Shown piece by piece: positions 8,369-17,685 of a DNA stretch of 64,000 nucleotides. This stretch comes from Mucilaginibacter inviolabilis (GTDB lineage: Bacteria > Bacteroidota > Bacteroidia > Sphingobacteriales > Sphingobacteriaceae). Both the position numbers and the translations under genes were made by a program. The notes under the pieces are model-generated. The model saw nothing but the letters and a program-made list of their open reading frames with translations, was not told the DNA's origin and searched no databases. The stretch spans positions 2,604,001 through 2,668,000 of the forward strand of contig NZ_JAANAT010000001.1 of the NCBI RefSeq assembly GCF_011089895.1, in the 5' to 3' direction. Numbering within the stretch: position 1 is the stretch's first letter; every line of letters begins with the position of its first letter.

Positions 8369-11300
8369 TTAACCTCCTGGGTTAACCACATGAACAATAT
8401 CTTCCGACCTGAGACAATTGACCAGACCAATGATAGCTCCGATATAGGCTATACCAGCTCCTACTACACCAACTACTGGCCCCGCACCTGTTTCTTTAAA
8501 AGCCATACCTCCGGCCGCTGCTGAACCACCAATATTTGATAATGTATCCTGAGTATATGCCCACCCACTTTCATTATTAAGCGAGTCGGCAGGCATTGCC
8601 AAACAGAAAATAATAATATCCACAATAGATTCGGCACCCGCGGATACCTTTTTAACCGGGATGAATTTAAACCCGATATCTTTAATGACGGCCAAAACCC
8701 ATGTGGTGACTTTTAATATATAAGAATCATCATTCTGATCATCTTTTTTTATAGGGAAGCTTAGAGCAGCTGTGACCAGCGAAAATCCTAAAGATATCTT
8801 ATCCAATGTACTCAAGCCCGGCTCATCGCCATCATCCGCGAAAGCTATCAGGTTTAAAATACTTGCAGGTATAGAGGCTACCGAAGCTATAGCACCACCA
8901 ATCCTGGAATAAGCTATAGCACCGGATGAACTGCCAGCCAAAACAAATGGCGAAACCTGGCTACCAAACAAATTGGCATAATAACCGGCATCTTTCATCC
9001 CAAAGTCGCTATCGGCAAAAGGAGCCGAGCCGGTAATTATCTTACTTACAAATGTGTAAGGGATAGCTATAATAAAGGCTATGGCATTTACAATAGTCAG
9101 GTCCTCATCCTCTCCCATCAATGCGCAAAAGAATTTGTACATACTGGTCAGGAAAGGAATATCCAGGCTCTCGGTAAGTAATACCTGTAAATCGCCGGTG
9201 AGGTCTTTTAAAAATTTAAGGATCCCTAAAATGATCGTTTTTATAGGATCGATAACCAGTTTAATCAGATCTCCGATCATTTTATAGGCATCGCTGATAT
9301 TGCCGGATAAAATACCCGTAAAATCATTAAATACATTTACCAGATCGGTAGCCAGAGCCGATACCGTGGGCGCAATAATGTCATTTACAAACTGCTCAAA
9401 CGGGTTATGGCTTACCGAGCCAGACGAGCCGCCGCCAAACAAATCATTATTAAAGATCTGCGAAAAGATCCAGCTCCCGGCTGATGAACTCAGTGGGTTA
9501 TCAAAAGATCCGCCCTGGCTCAGGCTTTGGCTGGCAATATTGGCCGGCAAAACCTGCTTCAATATCATATCTTCGGCATTATTGAAGGTTTTACTCAAAA
9601 ACGCCTGCAGATCATCCAGCTTATCTTCTAACTGGTTGGTACCGTATATAACCGCGTTCTTCATCAATTCGGCAATAACTTTGTGGGTTTCCCATACAGC
9701 ATCAAGACTTAATAAATGGCCCAACCAACGTAAGATAGCCTGCAGATCGATCCCGATCAATTTTAGCACCCAGTTGATGGCTTTAAATACCGTTAACATG
9801 GTATCCAATACAATAGTCAGTATCTTATCGGCCAGCGTGAGCACAAAATGCAGAACATCACCCACTTTTTTAACTATAAAGCTTACACCGTCTTTTAAAT
9901 AGGTTATGCCTTTATCTATCAGTTTAATACCATCTACAAAAGCATTTTCCAGCCATTGAAATGCATCACCTGCAAAAACCAGAAAGTCATCAAATGCCCC
10001 TCCTGCTTTAATAAAGCCTGTAGTATCGGTGTGAGGCACCCAGGCTCCATTCTCCAGCTTCATACCTATCATTAAATTATCGGCTATATGCCCCAGGCTC
10101 AACTTACCCGTTTCTTTTGTTCCTTTGTCCGTAAGCGAAATAAACAAATGCCCGTCCTGCACCACACCTGTTTTATGTGCGGCGGTGGCCGAAGTAAGCT
10201 GCCCTAAATTGCCAGCCACACCATCCAGCGTATCTGCCGATTGATCTGTTGTTAATACGGGTTTTCCATCGGCATCTTTAGCATTTTTAATGTCATCGCC
10301 CGAACTGATCTCCGAAAGCCCTTTTTGAATTTTTCCGTTTGGATAGATATTGATGGTTTTATCCAAAAAGTCGGCTTCCAGATGAAAAATAGGGGCTGCG
10401 ATATGGTCAGTCATCTGGATGATGTTAATCATACCACGGGAATCTGTGGGCACTATGGCTGGGTTATCCCTGTCAAGACTATACACTTTACCATTAATGG
10501 TAGCGAATAACCACTCAGAGGAAGTAATGGACACGTTTTGTGCCGGCAGTATTTTACCATCCTGATCGGTCATGCTGATCTGGGTGGTAAAAGAATCGAA
10601 ATTAAGCAGGAACGCATCGCTCTTAGTATTCAGCGTACGCTGGCTCCAAACGGTTGAAGTAGGATCCTGCCAGCAATGGATCAGGTTTTCGCCCTGATCA
10701 ACCAGGAACAGTTCATTAGCTAGCGTAACCTTATTCCGTATAGGGGCAATGTGTATTATTCCTGAATTGAAAAGAATGGGATCATTCCAGGTGTAACCAC
10801 CTTTTGCCCTTTTACCGTATATATAATATAACCTGCTGGGACTGGCCATAGCCCATACCGAAATATTACCTGCATCCTCGGTAATATACAATTGATGAAC
10901 ATCTTTAATCTGATCGGCTACCACCTGAAAACCACCATTTGATATCTTGCACCCATTGAACAGGATGATGCCCTGGTCTGTACCCACATACAAATCGGAT
11001 GAAATAAGCATTGGGTTTGTTTGCATGCCCTGGGCCGTAGCCATGCAATTATAGGTAAGTTGCCTGTATTTTTGAGGTATATTGGTATTACCCGGACTAA
11101 AATCATACGTTATACTACCCTGAAACTTATCGGCAATAGTAGTACACTCCAGTGTTTGTGAACCACCGATGTTATACAAGAAAAATTTACCCTTTTGGCC
11201 ATAAGCAAATCCGGTTTCTATTTCTGTAGGCTGGTGTACATTTTCGGGTAGCTCCAGTTTCACAGCGGTATAATCCGTACCGTTTACCTGATAATAATAC

Positions 11301-11842
11301 TCATTGCTGTTAATGTTGCCCGAAACCAGGATCAGCGCGTTATTGTTGATATCTGTTGTACCTAAACGAATATGATCGGCGGTAAAGGCAGCATCAATGC
11401 CCTGCACCTTTTTGCAGGAAGCGACAAAGGTTGTCCAGTCAAAATCGCCCGGGAGATTTTCGGCCACAAACAGATCGGTAAAGCCGTTATCTTTCCGTTT
11501 CAGGGCTAAAGCAATAGATACTCTTCCCTTGATATCTTCAGACAGGTCAAAAGTTACAGCCTGTACATAATCGGTAAGACTGGTGAGCAGGTCAAGGGAG
11601 GTATATCCATCGGCAGAACCGTTGGTAAAGCGGAGCAATCTGAAAACGCCATCGGTACCGATAGTAAAAATCAACGGCTGCCCGTTATTATCCTGGGCCA
11701 CCAGGATATTATCATTAGGTTCTATAGGTGAGGCTTTAAGCTGATTTTTCATCAGCTCGCATGATACCAGCAGCTGAACCGAGTTTACCTTGGGTAAACC
11801 CACAGCCGGCAGGGAAAGCACATCATTTAAATGATTTTCCAT
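8369..11842 (-). CDS. Large (1157-residue) two-part protein: beta-rich N-terminus, hydrophobic helical C-terminus
   Basis: No family recognised. No signal peptide. Residues ~1-520 are beta-rich with repeated short units (LFLVDQGENLIHCWQD, YVGTDQGIILFNGC, WLFATINGKVYSLDRD), suggesting a propeller-like fold. Residues ~620-1157 are mainly helical, with long hydrophobic or amphipathic stretches (ILTIVLDTMLTVFKAINWVLKL type near 670-710, AIAFIIAIPYTFVSKIITG near 935, GPVVGVVGAGIAYIGAIIGL near the end) and Gly/Ser linkers (GGGSSGSVSH). This resembles a soluble protein able to enter membranes, such as a pore former, but that is inference. It follows the two P47-like genes by 48 bp and is probably cotranscribed. 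Confidence 0.8.
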   Translation of the reverse strand: MENHLNDVLSLPAVGLPKVNSVQLLVSCELMKNQLKASPIEPNDNILVAQDNNGQPLIFTIGTDGVFRLLRFTNGSADGYTSLDLLTSLTDYVQAVTFDLSEDIKGRVSIALALKRKDNGFTDLFVAENLPGDFDWTTFVASCKKVQGIDAAFTADHIRLGTTDINNNALILVSGNINSNEYYYQVNGTDYTAVKLELPENVHQPTEIETGFAYGQKGKFFLYNIGGSQTLECTTIADKFQGSITYDFSPGNTNIPQKYRQLTYNCMATAQGMQTNPMLISSDLYVGTDQGIILFNGCKISNGGFQVVADQIKDVHQLYITEDAGNISVWAMASPSRLYYIYGKRAKGGYTWNDPILFNSGIIHIAPIRNKVTLANELFLVDQGENLIHCWQDPTSTVWSQRTLNTKSDAFLLNFDSFTTQISMTDQDGKILPAQNVSITSSEWLFATINGKVYSLDRDNPAIVPTDSRGMINIIQMTDHIAAPIFHLEADFLDKTINIYPNGKIQKGLSEISSGDDIKNAKDADGKPVLTTDQSADTLDGVAGNLGQLTSATAAHKTGVVQDGHLFISLTDKGTKETGKLSLGHIADNLMIGMKLENGAWVPHTDTTGFIKAGGAFDDFLVFAGDAFQWLENAFVDGIKLIDKGITYLKDGVSFIVKKVGDVLHFVLTLADKILTIVLDTMLTVFKAINWVLKLIGIDLQAILRWLGHLLSLDAVWETHKVIAELMKNAVIYGTNQLEDKLDDLQAFLSKTFNNAEDMILKQVLPANIASQSLSQGGSFDNPLSSSAGSWIFSQIFNNDLFGGGSSGSVSHNPFEQFVNDIIAPTVSALATDLVNVFNDFTGILSGNISDAYKMIGDLIKLVIDPIKTIILGILKFLKDLTGDLQVLLTESLDIPFLTSMYKFFCALMGEDEDLTIVNAIAFIIAIPYTFVSKIITGSAPFADSDFGMKDAGYYANLFGSQVSPFVLAGSSSGAIAYSRIGGAIASVASIPASILNLIAFADDGDEPGLSTLDKISLGFSLVTAALSFPIKKDDQNDDSYILKVTTWVLAVIKDIGFKFIPVKKVSAGAESIVDIIIFCLAMPADSLNNESGWAYTQDTLSNIGGSAAAGGMAFKETGAGPVVGVVGAGIAYIGAIIGLVNCLRSEDIVHVVNPGG

Positions 11843-11890
11843 AAAATATTTTCTTTTAAATACTGATTAAACTAAAAAGGCCGCAAGCCC

Positions 11891-13483
11891 TTAATTCTCT
11901 GATTTATAGGTAAGCTGCAAGTAAAAATTACCCTCTGGATCAATAGATGGTGTTTTAAAATAAAACACCTGACCACCCGGCAGCAAAATGGTAGTGCGAA
12001 CAGCATTGGAGATGTTCCCGAACGCTGCACCGATATTACCGATGTTAGGGATATGCAGATCCATCAGATCATCAAATAGTTTGGTAAAAAATCCCTGGTC
12101 TAAACCTGCAGTGATCACATCAAGAATGGTTCCCAGGATTTTACCAATCCATTCAAATGCCTTGGCGCAGTCGTTCTTATCCGAATCTGAAGTGCAATTA
12201 TCTATGGTGGTGCTTTGAGTAAGTTTCAAAGTAGGGTTTCCCAACTCATCTTTAGTAGCTTCAATGCTATAGGTACCGGTCCAATCCACCGTGCCACCCG
12301 CGTGTGCTTTAGCAGTACAAAAGCCCATGTTTTTATCAACTTCTTTATAAAGCTGAATATGCCCCTTAACCACAATATCAACACTGGTATCCTTATTATT
12401 GAGGGTAACATCCATTGTATTTACATATTGATCGTCGCCGCTGTTCACATTGGAGATGGTATAAGTAATACCGGTGGATGTTAAAGTTTTACCATTTTCA
12501 TAATTATTGCCGCTGGATACATCGATATTACCGTTGATCTGACTGAACACACTGGTTTGCAAACTCTCATAAAGCGGTTTAAGGATCAGCGACTCTACCA
12601 GGTCGGTATGTGAAATGATCATTTTGGCGTTGATATCCTCATTATCGCCTATCCAGTTGGTATCAAATGTACCGGGCGAACCAGAGATGTGCCCAAAGCC
12701 ACCTTTGGTAGCCAAAACAAAATTCAGGTTACTTTTTGCCGGGGTTACGGCATCGCAGTACATAGAATAGGTTGTGCCTACCGGTTTAAGCGGATCAGGT
12801 ACTACTTCATTGGTTGGCACCTCGCTTTGATCGTTCTGATTGATGGCATAGCCCAGTACATAAGGGTTGCCCGAGGCAATAAGCCACTTGAGGTAAAACT
12901 GCATAAACAGCACCATTTGCTCAATGCCCACGTCACCGGATTTTCCGGCATTGGTGTGAGTGGGGTTAAACTGGATCAGATCAACCGATTCAAAGTCCAT
13001 TAAAAGGGAGTTCACCGAAAACATCTTGTCGGTAAAGTTTTTAAGCTGGTCTTCTACCAGGGGTGGAACGGTAATTTTTTTACCGATATCGTCCTGCTCC
13101 AGTTTAAAAAGATCCATGTTCACATCAATGCCATAGCTCCAGTTATCAATATCATAAGTGTGCAACCTGGCCAAAGGACCACTGCCAACCCAGAACCCAG
13201 CGGTTCCCGAAAGCATGTTCAACACAAAAGTGATATCTAAACCACTGTTTGAAATGTTTACCTGAGGCAAAATATCGGCATTGATATAAGCTGAATTAGG
13301 CGGGATCTGGCTGGCATCATCCAGCACCTTGTACACGTAATCATCATCCTCAATAACCTGAGCCAGAATAAATGAGGAATGAATGGTTCCTGTTCTTAAC
13401 AGGTGGGTAAGCTGATCATTAATAGTTTGCTGGGTCATGGAAACCACCATGTCAAACTGATTAAAAATGAAGGTATTTTTCAT
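11891..13483 (-). CDS. TULIP/P47-like protein, paralogue 2
   Basis: 530 residues, no signal peptide. The opening NQFDMVVSMTQQTINDQL follows the 'WD-x-V-x-[AS]-[IF]-x5-[IV]N' opening of Clostridium P-47/TULIP-type proteins, found beside OrfX in botulinum neurotoxin clusters. Shared with the next gene are NWSYGIDVNMDL, GNPYVLGYA, PVGTTYSMYCD, ESLILKPLYESLQ, FCTAKAHA-x6-WTG, and a C-terminal segment DCAKAFEWIGKILGTILDV-x12-LFDDL-x5-IPNIGNI. Two positionally conserved cysteines (FCTA and DCAK) may pair. Lipid or hydrophobic-ligand binding is the family theme. The P47 link rests on reading by eye and needs a profile search. Confidence 0.55.
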   Translation of the reverse strand: MKNTFIFNQFDMVVSMTQQTINDQLTHLLRTGTIHSSFILAQVIEDDDYVYKVLDDASQIPPNSAYINADILPQVNISNSGLDITFVLNMLSGTAGFWVGSGPLARLHTYDIDNWSYGIDVNMDLFKLEQDDIGKKITVPPLVEDQLKNFTDKMFSVNSLLMDFESVDLIQFNPTHTNAGKSGDVGIEQMVLFMQFYLKWLIASGNPYVLGYAINQNDQSEVPTNEVVPDPLKPVGTTYSMYCDAVTPAKSNLNFVLATKGGFGHISGSPGTFDTNWIGDNEDINAKMIISHTDLVESLILKPLYESLQTSVFSQINGNIDVSSGNNYENGKTLTSTGITYTISNVNSGDDQYVNTMDVTLNNKDTSVDIVVKGHIQLYKEVDKNMGFCTAKAHAGGTVDWTGTYSIEATKDELGNPTLKLTQSTTIDNCTSDSDKNDCAKAFEWIGKILGTILDVITAGLDQGFFTKLFDDLMDLHIPNIGNIGAAFGNISNAVRTTILLPGGQVFYFKTPSIDPEGNFYLQLTYKSEN

Positions 13484-13528
13484 AAAAATAAGATTTAGGA
13501 ATTAAGGTAATATGTATTTGATTATTGA

Positions 13529-15082
13529 TTAATTAAGGGAAAGGTCAAGGTATACATCGCCCTTTTGATCAATGGCAGGCGAGTTATCCGACGGGCTTAA
13601 GTTATACTTTGACCCTGTGGGGGTTAAAACCATATTGTTAATGGAGTTGGAGAAATTATCCAACCCGATATTCAGATTGCCAATACCAGGTAAATTAATG
13701 CTTAAAGCATCGGACAAGAGATTGGAGAACATGCCATTATCTGTCCAGAAGGTGAATACATCCAAAATCCCGCCGATGATTTGCCCCATCCAGCTAAATG
13801 CATCGGCACAGCTGTTGGTATCATGATCTGAGTTTTGATTGGTTATACTAAAGTATTTATTAAGCTGCAACTGTCCATTTGCAATGCCGATTTTAACTAC
13901 GCCTTTCCATTGAATATCCGCGCTGGCATGAGCCCTGGCCGTACAGAAAAAACAATTTTTAGACACCTCTTTGTAGATGTGTACCCCCCCGGTAAACTCC
14001 AGACCTATAGCGCCGCTTCCATTTTGCAGTGCCACAGAAAAGTTGTTCACGTACTGATCATCACCATCATTAACATTAGAGATATTAAATGACCAGCCAT
14101 TACCCTGTACAGATTTAGCTGCATCATAAGAGTTGCCAGCCCCAACATTAACATGCTGAGACACCTGTGCAATGGTTTGCTGCTGTAAGTTATTATAAAA
14201 AGGCCGCAGGATCAAAGCTTCCAGTAAACATTGGCTCGAGATGATCATTTTGCCGGCCGGTGCGCTGTTTTGGTTAAACCAGTTACTGTCCAGTGTTGCC
14301 GGGGTACCAGAAATTGAACCGTGACCGCCCTGGGTAACCAACGTATAATTCAGGTTACTTAAACCCGGATAGTTAGGATCCGAAAACATAGTATAATCTG
14401 TACCAACAGGTTTAAGCTGCGGTGGAACATCCTGCGAAAATGAACTGCCGCCACTTGCATTAGCACTATAACCTAAAATGTATGGGTTACCGGTACTGTT
14501 CAGGTGCATAAAGTAAAAGCTCATGAACTCCGTCATTTCTGCGGGGCAGGATGTCTCTGCCGGAATGGTGGTTTTCAGATCAGACGATACAAAATCAAGA
14601 AAAAGACAGTCGATAGATAAATTGCCGGCATTAAAATTTTTCAATTGTTGTTCCACTGCCGGCGATGGCTTGTGTGTACCGTCATCTTTATAAGAGGTAA
14701 GATCAAGGTTTACATTAAACCCATATCGCCAGTTACTCATATCATACTCTTGCAGTTTGGCCAGGGGACCAAAACCATTCTTATCGGCAAAGTATCCTTT
14801 ACCCGATATAAAATTGAGCACTAATACTACATTACTGCCAGAATGATCTATTCGTATACCAGGAATAACCATTCCATCAATATACTCGGCTCCCTTCGGA
14901 ACATCGCTGCCGGAGTTTACCACGGTGTAGCTATAAGTACCCTGGGCATTTACTACTCTGTAAAGAACTATTTCCTGTTTAATAGTTCCTTCGTAAGCCA
15001 GCTTTTTCAGCTCCGCATTAATGGTATCTTCTGTAAAGGAGATAACCATATCGTACTGGTTAAAAATTAAGGTATTTTCCAT
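13529..15082 (-). CDS. TULIP/P47-like protein, paralogue 1
   Basis: 517 residues from ATG at 15082. This start is preferred over 15136 because MENTLIFNQYDMVISFTE aligns directly with the first residues of the following paralogue. Same features as that protein: NWRYGFNVNLDL, GNPYILGYSA, PVGTDYTMFSDP, EALILRPFYNNLQQ, FCTARAHA-x6-WKG, SCADAFSWMGQIIGGILDV. Identity between the two is moderate, so the duplication is old. The 45-bp gap to the next gene implies one transcript. No export signal is visible, so release would need lysis or a dedicated secretion machine. Confidence 0.55.
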   Translation of the reverse strand: MENTLIFNQYDMVISFTEDTINAELKKLAYEGTIKQEIVLYRVVNAQGTYSYTVVNSGSDVPKGAEYIDGMVIPGIRIDHSGSNVVLVLNFISGKGYFADKNGFGPLAKLQEYDMSNWRYGFNVNLDLTSYKDDGTHKPSPAVEQQLKNFNAGNLSIDCLFLDFVSSDLKTTIPAETSCPAEMTEFMSFYFMHLNSTGNPYILGYSANASGGSSFSQDVPPQLKPVGTDYTMFSDPNYPGLSNLNYTLVTQGGHGSISGTPATLDSNWFNQNSAPAGKMIISSQCLLEALILRPFYNNLQQQTIAQVSQHVNVGAGNSYDAAKSVQGNGWSFNISNVNDGDDQYVNNFSVALQNGSGAIGLEFTGGVHIYKEVSKNCFFCTARAHASADIQWKGVVKIGIANGQLQLNKYFSITNQNSDHDTNSCADAFSWMGQIIGGILDVFTFWTDNGMFSNLLSDALSINLPGIGNLNIGLDNFSNSINNMVLTPTGSKYNLSPSDNSPAIDQKGDVYLDLSLN

Positions 15083-15393
15083 TTTTTTGATTTGGTTAGG
15101 TTGTTTTGAATACGTTTTTGTAATTGATCCGGACAATAAATAAAAGACAGATGTAAATTCAGCTAAGGTTTATCTATCTTCATTTGCTGCCCTGATATTC
15201 ATTTTCCGATACTCAAAGCTATAGGGAAGGGGTATTTTTAAACAGGGTGATAATAGCCTTTATCAAGGGGTACTAAAGGGGTAATAATTGGGGGGATACG
15301 CAATCAAAATATTTTCAAGGAGTAATTTGCCTGATTCTAATTGCTGAAAGCGAAGATGGAAAGATGACGACTAAGGCCAATGCTTTAAAACAA
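15083..15393. other. Upstream region of the P47-like operon
   Basis: About 300 bp with no convincing ORF. It should hold the promoter for the leftward P47-like operon. G-run motifs (aaggggtat, caaggggtact, aaaggggtaat) recur at 15225-15285 with roughly 24-30 bp spacing and could be regulator sites; this is only a visual observation. Confidence 0.35.
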
Positions 15394-15421
15394 GAAAGCC
15401 TGATCTACCGATCAGGCTTTC
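15394..15421 (-). terminator. Terminator of histone H1-like gene
   Basis: gaaagcctgatc (15394-15405) and gatcaggctttc (15410-15421) form a perfect 12-bp stem with a 4-nt loop, 28 bp beyond the stop at 15449. Confidence 0.8.
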
Positions 15422-15448
15422 TATCTAAAGTAGCTTTAATTAAAAAAA

Positions 15449-15622
15449 TTACGCGTTTTTCTTTTCGGTTACTTCTTTGCGGATATCGGTAGCTGCAACT
15501 TTCAATTGCTGCATGGCGTTTCTTAAACGTGTTCCGGCTGCTTTGTTTCCTTTTTCATAAAATGCGGCAGCTTCTTTCTCTGTAGCGGCTACTAATTCCT
15601 GTAATGCTTTAAACTTTTCCAT
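15449..15622 (-). CDS. Histone H1-like small basic protein (Hc1-type)
   Basis: A 57-residue protein beginning MEKFKALQELVAATEKEA and containing AFYEKGNKAAGTRLRNAM and IRKEVTEKKNA. This is the Bacteroidota 'histone H1-like protein' pattern (FYEKGNKAAGTR is diagnostic). These helical, lysine-rich proteins are thought to bind DNA. It is followed by its own terminator and preceded by an extremely AT-rich stretch, so it is a monocistronic gene. Confidence 0.9.
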   Translation of the reverse strand: MEKFKALQELVAATEKEAAAFYEKGNKAAGTRLRNAMQQLKVAATDIRKEVTEKKNA

Positions 15623-16073
15623 AGTATATTCTCTTGCTTAATAAAGTCGCGAATTTAATGTTTTGCATTAATAAACAAATACAACTTCTTCAATAGCTTT
15701 TCCTTACACTTAAATGAACTTATTTATAAGAAATTAATTGAATTTATTCATTTTCTAAGAATTTTTATATTAAAAAACGAATTTATTAACAATAAAATAC
15801 AATTTATTTTTTAAAAAATAAATTAAATCACACAATTACACATAAAAATTTAAATAAAACATTAATTAAACAAAAATTACAGATAATTTAATTTAAAAAT
15901 TTATAAAATTTTAATTTTTATATTTTTTTAATCTATATATATAATTAATTTTTATTAAATTTTATAAAACAATTAAAAATAATGACATTTATAATGTTTT
16001 TTATATGTTAATTTATTATTTTTATTAATTAACATTGTAAAAACTGTTTTTAAAAACATAAAAAATAGATAAA
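15623..16073. other. Extremely AT-rich 450-bp spacer
   Basis: Between the divergently transcribed H1-like gene and the Crp/Fnr-type gene. Bases 15730-16070 are around nine-tenths A/T, with many A- and T-tracts and no coding frame. It must contain both promoters. Intrinsic curvature or binding by nucleoid proteins is plausible. Confidence 0.6.
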
Positions 16074-16772
16074 ATGAAAAAAAGTCAAAATATATGTGAT
16101 TCAAATAGTTGTTTTTTACATAGAAATTGCCTTGATGAATGGAAGCCAGCAATTTCTGCACATAAAACAAGCTATAAAGTAAAAAAAGGAGAGCTTATTT
16201 TTAAAGAAGGCGACCCCGCAACGGGAATTTACTTTGTAAACTCCGGAAGCGTAAAGGTTTATAAAAAATGGGATAAGGACAAAGAGCTAATCGTACGCTT
16301 TGCCAGAGAGGGTTCTCTTTTTGGTCACAGAGGTTCTGGTGATGGCGGCTATTACCCTATATCTGCAACAGCCTTGCAACCAACAGTTGTATGTTATGTG
16401 GACACAGCCTTTTTTGAAGCCACATTGAAGGTAAATCCCAATTTCACCTACAAGTTGCTGACGTTTATGACAGAAGAATTAAAGCAATCTGAAAGAAAAA
16501 TGCGCAATCTGGCACACATGCCCGTTAAAGGACGCGTGGCTGAGGCATTAATATCCCTGCAAAACCAGTTTGGCACCACTGCGGATGGTTTTATCAATAT
16601 CGACCTGAGTCGGCAGGATTTGGCCTCTTATGCCGGTGCTACCTACGAAACCGTGTTCCGGATGATGAATGAATTGGTAAACGAAAAGCTGATCAGCCTG
16701 TCGGGTAAAAGCATCCGCCTTATTAACCGTGCTGAGCTTTTGAAACTGGCACAGGATATCGTTTTTGTATAA
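16074..16772 (+). CDS. FNR-like Crp-family transcriptional regulator
   Basis: 232 residues: cyclic-nucleotide-binding-type beta barrel (residues ~30-120), long dimer helix, and a Crp-type winged helix (DLASYAGATYETVFRMMNEL). The N-terminus carries Cys8, Cys13 and Cys19, and Cys107 sits in PTVVCYVDTAFF. That position aligns with the fourth cluster ligand of E. coli FNR (MVCEIPFETL). A [4Fe-4S] oxygen or NO sensor is therefore likely. The next gene, in the same direction, makes a siroheme precursor, fitting control of nitrite/sulfite-type metabolism. Effector is not proven. Confidence 0.88.
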   Translation: MKKSQNICDSNSCFLHRNCLDEWKPAISAHKTSYKVKKGELIFKEGDPATGIYFVNSGSVKVYKKWDKDKELIVRFAREGSLFGHRGSGDGGYYPISATALQPTVVCYVDTAFFEATLKVNPNFTYKLLTFMTEELKQSERKMRNLAHMPVKGRVAEALISLQNQFGTTADGFINIDLSRQDLASYAGATYETVFRMMNELVNEKLISLSGKSIRLINRAELLKLAQDIVFV

Positions 16773-16872
16773 AGCATCTGTTAATTCTGTAAAATTTTAC
16801 ATTATTTTATTACCTGTATCAATTACGAATTAAATAAAATAAACTATAATTGATGAATTTCTTCATCCAAGC

Positions 16873-17601
16873 ATGTCACATAATATCCCAATTCCCGAGC
16901 TATTTATACTGGGTGCCGGTCCCGGCGATCCGGAGCTGATCACTGTAAAGGGATATAAAATTTTACAACAGGCCGATGTGATACTATATGACAACCTGGC
17001 CAATAAAGCTTTATTGGATATAGCCAAACCCGGTTGCGAAAAAATTTATGTAGGCAAACATCCTTACGGTAGCTATACCCCTCAGGAAACCATCCTGGAG
17101 ATGATCAAACACTATGCTTTTACTAAAGGGACTGTGGTACGCTTAAAAGGCGGCGACCCTTTTATATTTGGCCGTGGGTTTGAAGAAATTGTGTACGCCC
17201 GCGAACAAGGTATCAAAACGCATTACATTCCTGGCATTACCAGCATACAGGCTTCTGGCTTTTTAGACATACCATTAACCCACAGAGCCATAAGCGAGGG
17301 GGTATGGATTATTACCGGCACCAAAAAAGACGGATCGTTATCAACCGATCTGAAACTGGCCATGCAAAGTAATGCCACCGTGGCTATTTATATGGGAATG
17401 AAACAGATTGATGCCATTGCCGAAACCTATATAGCTGAAGGCAGGGGCGATACACCTGCGGCTATTATACAGCACGCCTCGCTGCCCCAGCAAAAAGTAG
17501 CCCGGGGCCTGGTTAAGGACCTGCGCCAGATGACAGATTCACAACAACTCACCCATCCCGCAATTATTATTATAGGCGAGGTTGCAGGTTTAAGTAGCTA
17601 G
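16873..17601 (+). CDS. cobA: Uroporphyrinogen-III C-methyltransferase
   Basis: 242 residues, the normal size of a stand-alone SUMT. Signature motifs are LGAGPGDPELITVKGY at the N-terminus, VRLKGGDPFIFGRG (substrate/SAM binding), PGITSIQASG and the HPAIIIIGEV ending. It transfers two methyl groups from S-adenosylmethionine to uroporphyrinogen III, giving precorrin-2 for siroheme or cobalamin. No siroheme oxidase/chelatase partner is in the window. The upstream FNR-like gene 100 bp away suggests redox-responsive expression. Confidence 0.95.
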   Translation: MSHNIPIPELFILGAGPGDPELITVKGYKILQQADVILYDNLANKALLDIAKPGCEKIYVGKHPYGSYTPQETILEMIKHYAFTKGTVVRLKGGDPFIFGRGFEEIVYAREQGIKTHYIPGITSIQASGFLDIPLTHRAISEGVWIITGTKKDGSLSTDLKLAMQSNATVAIYMGMKQIDAIAETYIAEGRGDTPAAIIQHASLPQQKVARGLVKDLRQMTDSQQLTHPAIIIIGEVAGLSS

Positions 17602-17625
17602 AGCTTAAAGAAGTACTCAACAAAA

Positions 17626-17654
17626 AAGCCTCATGAATAAAATTCACGAGGCTT
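17626..17654 (-). terminator. Terminator after the metallophosphoesterase gene
   Basis: aagcctc (17626-17632) pairs with gaggctt (17648-17654) and the stem extends by a G-U pair and TGAA/TTCA on the minus strand, followed by a T-run. It also faces the end of cobA. Confidence 0.75.
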
Positions 17655-17685
17655 GTAAAATTATGCTGATAGTATAATCAGAAGA

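Noticed and set aside
9300..9902. 200-codon plus-strand ORF inside the large gene
   Set aside because: Antisense to a well-formed 1157-codon gene; composition looks like a mirrored reading frame.
15083..15136. Upstream start for the first P47-like protein
   Set aside because: Adds 18 residues absent from the paralogue, which begins exactly at MKNTFIFNQ.
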